Position numbers and translations under genes: made by a program
Shown: piece by piece, positions 59,203 through 64,000 of the stretch
Position numbering within the stretch: position 1 is the first letter of the stretch
How the letters are laid out: each line of letters begins with the position of its first letter
Assembly: GCF_030272615.1 (NCBI RefSeq)
Contig: NC_081410.1
Span: forward strand, 118,367,140-118,431,139
From: Cryptomeria japonica
Lineage: Eukaryota; Streptophyta; Pinopsida; Cupressales; Cupressaceae
Direction: 5' to 3'
Length of the DNA stretch: 64,000 nucleotides
The notes under the pieces: generated by a model
Told to the model about the DNA's origin: nothing
Databases searched by the model: none
The model's input: only the letters and a program-made list of their open reading frames with translations

Positions 59203-59973
59203 TGTAAATGATGTTCAATTTACATTCAATATGCAAGTTATATTCTATTTGATATTATCTTGTTCTATGTATTACTTATTTAAAATATAAATCTGACTGT
59301 TGTTTTGTACGGTAGGTGAGAGGAGCATTTATGAATTTCGATGTCCTTTCTCACAAATGCCATTTGATACATATATAGCAGACTGGGTACGATCAAGCAA
59401 TGCCTTGACCGGCCATGTCTTTAGACATGGCCGATCAAGACATTACTTGATCGTGCCCCTTCGCTATAATAATAATACATGGCGTTTATTTACCAAACGG
59501 TGTATGCTTATATTAACACCCGATAACAATCGGTGTATGCCAATCGGTGAATGCTTGCCTTAACACCTGATAACAATTGGTGTATATTTATTCTACCACC
59601 CGATATCAATCGGTGCAAACATAAGTTAACATCGATACTAATCGATGTTTGGTCTACCTGATAATTGTTTGTTTTATCATTAAATGAGTTAATCGAATTA
59701 ACTCGGATTGCAATAGTTAACCCGATTTAATAATCGGTGAACACAAATAGTGTAACCGATATTAAATCGGGATTCTATGCTATAGAATGATAATTGACAG
59801 TTAAGCATTTTGATCGAACTAATTTGATTGATGATATACAAATAAATAATGGTTTATCAAATGAGGGCTTGAAGTTATTCATCATAATTATCGATATGAT
59901 AAATGATTGGATGGGAGACTTCATTTATCTCTCATTCAATCATTTATCTTACTGAAGCTACTATGCATTAACA
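59203..59973 (-). repeat. 5' LTR of the chimeric copia element
   Basis: Close copy of 46377-47197. Minus-strand TATA box as plus-strand CATATATA at 59370-59377. It contains several short palindromes with ACACCCGATAAC and ATCGGTGT-type arms at about 59515-59780, and the hairpin 59390-59453. Confidence 0.9.
59390..59453 (-). other. 31-bp inverted repeat in the LTR (right copy)
   Basis: Arms 59390-59420 and 59423-59453 with a two-base loop; 28 of 31 positions pair on DNA and the three exceptions are C-A on the plus strand, i.e. G-U in the element's sense RNA. It lies about 13 bases upstream of the TATA-like box in the element's direction, in U3. Confidence 0.85.
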
Positions 59974-60336
59974 TTATAAGCTTAAAAGAGATTTTATGTC
60001 TGGTAGGTTAGTTTTTAGTCAAGTGACAACCTTTAGGGCCAAGCATACATTGGATACTTCTGCAACTTTTTCAATTTGTTTATGTTTAGTTTTAGTTAAG
60101 TCTATTATAGATAACTATAAGGATCACCTACTTGGGTCTAGTTGAGCCCAAAGCTAAGTTACTAGTCTTGGTACTAGTTTGGGTTCAGGGTCGACGTTTT
60201 AGTTTGTGGGTTAAGATAAACTTTTTTGGGGTTGGGTTCATCCATTCAAAACAAATAGAAATCAGAGATATGTACATATTTGCAGCAGTACTTAAGTTCG
60301 AAATACCACACATATCATCATATATTATATAATAAA
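59974..60336. other. Spacer between copia and hAT elements
   Basis: AT-rich, no gene recognised. It contains the copia target duplication TTATA at its left edge. Confidence 0.4.
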
Positions 60337-63300
60337 CAGTGTTCCATGGGGACGCATTTGCCCCCTAAAACATTGAGTTTTGTTTCTGAGATGGGGACAT
60401 CCCTTTGATGAGGAGACACATCTAGAATGTGTCTCCACCGCACCTCCAGCCCCGCCATGACTCCCAAATAGAGAAGAGACGTTTCTTTCGTCTAGGAGTT
60501 CGGGAAAAATCTCTGTCATGAAAGAGACGTTGTGGAGAGACGTCTCTCACAAAAGAGACGCTGTGAAGAGATGTGTGGATGCCTAGACTTCCCTCAATGG
60601 GACAAGAAACACCCAGAAGTCTCCCGCAGCAGAAAAGAAAAAAGTTAGTTTTTAAACGAAAAACAATAAAACACTTTGGTAAACATAACCCTAAAATGCC
60701 TAGAGCTCATAAAAGAGACATTTAGTCTCATTTCAGTCATTTGCAACCACAAAAAAGTTTAAAATATTTGATTTGCTCTAGCTTGGAAACCAGGAAGGTG
60801 GACAGTGGATTGCAAGTTCGAATCAGCAAGCTTGGAAGAAGATTAGAGGAAGCTTCTTCATTCTTGCTACAAGATTGAAGGTAGGCCCATTCTAAATTCT
60901 TTGAAATTAAACTTTGTTAATTGGTCAAAATTTTTGATTGAAGAACCAAATTGCAGCCATTAGAAACAAAGAAATTTAGAAAAAAAAACTTAGAAACTGA
61001 AATAATCAGCATTATTTATAATGATGCTGCTTATTATTAATATTCAACTTCAAGCAAACAAAAAATTTAAATTTATAAACATTTCTTTGAAATTTTTTTT
61101 TTTAATTGAAAAAATCCCGAGCTTTTTTTTAACATTGTTTGTTGCAGCATCATTATCACTATCACAATGAGCTCTAACACCATGAGTCAAGATGATGAGA
61201 TTGAAATTCATAGTGAAAACGAATCATCTGATGAACCTAGCACAAAAGGAGTGGGGGGTTAGGCAAGTCACACGGAAACAAGTTTTGTTGGGAGTGGAAA
61301 TTTCAGCTGCCCTTTTGAAATCCTCAAAAAATGGGCCAAGGGACCTGTTGATCCAAAATCACCATTAAAACAATTTGCATCTAAGGTACTAGCAAAACCT
61401 GGGATAGTTGGGGGCACTAGAAAGTTTAAGTGCAACTTGTGTAATCTTGAATGGTTTGCAACATCACAAGAACTAATGCTCACTTCCTTCTTGTTCAAGG
61501 CAAAGGTGTAGAAGTATGCAACAAGGTGCATAAAAACTTGAAGTACAAGGCTGAAATACTAAAGTTATGGGGTTGCAATGAAGATGAAGTACCTACGTCA
61601 TGTACTTTGTCACATAGGAACAGGGTTGATCAGATTTCTGCAGTTTCTTCTTCTACTTTGCAAACTCAAAGGCCACCAATTCCATCCAGTTCAAGGGCAG
61701 CAAAGGCTAGGGGAAAATGTACGATGATTAGTCCATCTTCACAACCACTGGCTGATTTATTTAATGTGCAAACGAAGGATGAGGCAGATGATGTCATTGG
61801 CAAACTCTTCTTCACCAATGGCATTCCATTCCACGTGGCCCACTCTCCTTATTATAAGGAAGCTTTGGCAAAGATAATAAAGGTGGCACATCATATGTGC
61901 CACCTGGTGAGACTAAATTGAGAGCAAAAATCTTGGATCAAAACTATTCCAAGATTAATATTTTGATGGAGAAGATGAAGAGAACTTGGGTAACAAGTGG
62001 TTGCAACATAGTCATGGATGGGTGGACCGACATTACACATCGTCCACTCTTCAATATGATGGTTACATCTACAACGAGCCCTTATTTCCTTAGGGCTATT
62101 GATTGTTCAGGGCATATCAAGGATGCTCATTTTTCAATTCCAGATCCTCAAGGATGTTATAGAGGAGGTTGGGCCACAAAATGTGGTGCAGGTAGTGACA
62201 GATGCGACCCATGTGTAAAGCAGCAGGGAAGATGATTGAGGCAGCCTATAGACATATTTGATGGACTCCTTGTTGTGTGCATACCATGAATAATTCACTC
62301 AAGGACATGGGTAAAATTACTTGGATCTAATCAATTGTTAGTGATTCTAGAGATGTGCAGATGTCTATCTGCAACCACAATACTTCTCATGCACTCTTTA
62401 GGACCTTCTCCAAGAAGGAATTCCTAAAACCTGTAGAGACTCGGTATGCATCATACTTTATTCTCTTGGAGAGGATGCTTGCGTTGCAAGAGGCATTGCA
62501 ACTAATGGTTATGACAACAGAATGGAATAGGTGGCTTGAGTCAAAGACACAATAGGGGTTGAGGGTGAAGGAGGTGGTGAAGAATGATCTCGTTTGGGCT
62601 GATGCCAAATATATTGTCTTCGTCATTGCTTTGGTCTTCACAATTATTAGATTTGGGGATTCTAGTGCACCTTCCCTTGGAGAGGTGTATGAGTGCATTG
62701 ATTCTATGCTTGGTCAAATGAAGGTTGTTGTGCGAGAGGACTCTACATTGCAATTCTACAATGAGCATATTCAGCCGATCATTCATCGTAGATGGGAGAA
62801 GTTCAACACTCCCTTACACATGGCTGCCTATGTATTGAATCCGAAGTGGAACGTGCAAAGTCCAGGCAAAATTACACCTATAGAGGATCTTGAGGTGAAA
62901 GAAGGATTCATTAATGCAGTTGACAAAATGTATGTTACTACAAAGGCTAGCCAGATTCGTACTGACTGGACAAAATTTGCCACTCTATGGGGATATTCAG
63001 AGGCATCGAAGATAGATCTCGAGATTATGTCACAAGAGGACCCCAAGTTGTGGTGGACTATGCATGGGCTTAAATCTTTGATAACTACTCTAGCCATTCA
63101 TTTGCTGTCCTAGGTTTCTAGTTCTTCTCTTGCTGAGAGGGACTTGTCTACTTACAACTTCATACACTCCATTAAGAGGAACACGCTTACTTCTAGGAGG
63201 GCAGAGAAGCTTGTGGCGATACATAGTTCATTGCGTCTCATTGACTTAAACACATCTACGTAAAAGGAGAGTCTAGTAGCCAGATGGGATGTAGAGCCAA

Positions 63301-63372
63301 AAGAGCCAACACAAATTGATGATGATGCTACACAGACAAGGCTGGTTGGCATTGGTATAGATCAAAGTTCCT
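60337..63372 (+). mobile_element. hAT DNA transposon, interrupted on the right
   Basis: The left end CAGTGTTCCATGGGGACGC matches the terminal repeat of the MITE at 38069-38206. Subterminal GAGACG/CGTCTC motifs are dense at 60400-60570, as is usual for transposase binding zones. A transposase pseudogene follows. The right terminal repeat is not seen; instead another hAT starts at 63373. Confidence 0.75.
61167..63372 (+). pseudogene. hAT transposase (BED, DUF659, dimerisation)
   Basis: The ATG at 61167 opens MSSNTMSQDDEIEIHSENE with a stop at 61260; the same frame goes on to KWAKGPVDPKSPL and KFKCNLCNLEW, a BED finger. After a shift: GVEVCNKV, then NGIPFHVAHSPYYKEAL (61451-61921), then a shift to MPPGETKLRAKILDQNYSK and SGCNIVMDGWTDITHRP (61897-62235, DUF659). 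After another break: LFRTFSKKEFLKPVETRYAS (62355-62555), WADAKYIVFVIALVF, YNEHIQPIIHRRWEKFNTP and LHMAAYVLNPKWNV (62559-63113). An in-frame stop replaces a glutamine at 63111, followed by the dimerisation region LAERDLSTYNFIHSIKRN. At least three frameshifts and several stops; all domains are present in order, so a nearly full-length but dead copy. Confidence 0.9.
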
Positions 63373-64000
63373 AGACTCGGACTCGGCTCTGACTCGGCAA
63401 GGCTGACTCGACTCGTGACTTGGCTCGGACTCGGCAATGACTCGGCAAAATAAGAAAACCCTTGAAATTTAGAGATTTTTAACAATTTAAAACTTGTTTC
63501 ATACACCCATTATTGAATTAAGCTTAAAGACACTATAACATCATCAAATAGAAACTAATTTGATCACATACATAAACATACATCCATCACATGCGTAGAA
63601 ATGTAAATTGTAGTTGAAGGAATTAGAAAACATAGATATATAGAGTTATAAATGTTGTCCAATATATATAAAATCCATGACTTCAAATGTTCCCAAACAT
63701 ATATGTAACTCTAAAGTGTAAACAAAAACAAGTCTATGGCTTAGGCTCTGGCTCAACCTCGTCTATCTGCCTCCTAGAAAGGCGTCTAAGGTAGGTCCTG
63801 GATGACTGAGTAGCCATAGTCTCTGCCTATGATGTGCCAGTCTGAGCAGCCATAGGTGTTGTGCCTGATCGTGCTCTATCCTCCTCCTCTGCCATAGCCA
63901 CAGCCTCAGCCTTTTTGTCTGCCTAGTCAACCCACTCAAGGTCCTCATTAGTGAAGACTGGATCGGTGGACTCAGTGAGCCAATCGGACTGTAGTGTTGC
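63373..64000 (-). mobile_element. Second hAT element, cut by the window edge
   Basis: Begins TAGACTCGGACTCGG with five or more GACTCG motifs in 63374-63450, a subterminal repeat block, then about 280 bases of AT-rich untranslated DNA, then the 3' end of a minus-strand coding region. It lies directly against the end of the first hAT coding sequence, so it probably inserted there; the flanking eight bases would be CAAAGTTC (63365-63372). Its other end lies outside the window. Confidence 0.6.
63734..64000 (-). pseudogene. hAT transposase C-terminal tail (partial)
   Basis: The minus strand reads WLTESTDPVFTNEDLEWVD, a stop, ADKKAEAVAMAEEEDRARSG, a stop near 63832, SSRTYLRRLSRRQIDEVEPE and PKP before the terminal stop at 63734-63736. 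Acidic tails with DPVFTxEDLxWVD after the dimerisation domain occur in plant hAT transposases; this is from memory. Two internal stops show decay. The frame 63763-63948 listed by simple ORF calling is a shadow in another frame. Confidence 0.5.

Larger units (their letters stand above)
46377..59973 (-). mobile_element. Chimeric Ty1/copia retrotransposon (13.6 kb)
   Basis: LTRs at 46377-47197 and 59203-59973, both TGTAAATGATG...ATTAACA on the plus strand, with the duplicated target TTATA at 46372-46376 and 59974-59978. The plus-strand GCTCTGATACCA (59191-59202) is the primer site of a minus-strand element, and GCTAAGAGGGAG (minus strand, 47198-47209) is its polypurine tract. Gag, protease, integrase and the first half of RT read on the minus strand from 59111 to about 56200. 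From there to about 47310 the expected RT end and RNase H are replaced by plus-strand DNA of another element type. All copia ORFs carry stops or shifts. Confidence 0.9.

Overview
This is nuclear DNA from a large, repeat-rich plant genome, most likely a gymnosperm such as a conifer. That placing is inference. It rests on spliceosomal exons, an AT-rich background, plant LTR retrotransposons using the initiator-Met primer site, many decayed hAT transposons, and one intron of about 31 kb filled with nested elements. No bacterial, organellar or viral gene set is present.

The only host gene recognised is on the plus strand. Four exons (2368-2488, 3967-4051, 4239-4348, 35292-35443) join in frame and read like the plant ODR4-like protein family. 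The intron between the third and fourth of these runs from 4349 to 35291. Earlier and later exons were not found, so the gene appears to enter the window from the left and continue, or be broken, on the right.

Inside that intron, left to right: a possible minus-strand LTR, an array of palindromes at 7531-7956, a LINE 3' end, a 2.2-kb non-autonomous LTR element (10128-12335, duplicated target TGCAA), a 2.1-kb non-autonomous copia derivative on the minus strand (13247-15305, target ATATT), a hAT fragment, a chromodomain-type Ty3/gypsy element (22183-29098) lying against a truncated Ty1/copia element (29099-30945), and a 161-bp segment present twice 12 kb apart.

Right of the last exon are a tRNA-derived SINE with a 12-bp target duplication (36627-36828), a LINE ORF1 remnant split by a 138-bp hAT MITE (38069-38206), an LTR with primer site and repeat-rich coding remnant (40153-42320), a minus-strand hAT remnant (42325-43350), a 13.6-kb copia element with intact LTRs and target duplication TTATA (46377-59973), a hAT transposase pseudogene (60337-63372), and a second hAT cut by the window end.

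The most unusual object is the 46377-59973 element. Its ends are complete, but the second half of its reverse transcriptase and its RNase H are missing. In their place is about 8.9 kb of an unrelated element in the opposite direction, carrying a large unidentified degenerate ORF and a gag gene. A second theme is arrays of short palindromes in the LTR or LTR-like regions of three different elements. All transposon coding regions carry stops or frameshifts, so none looks autonomous.
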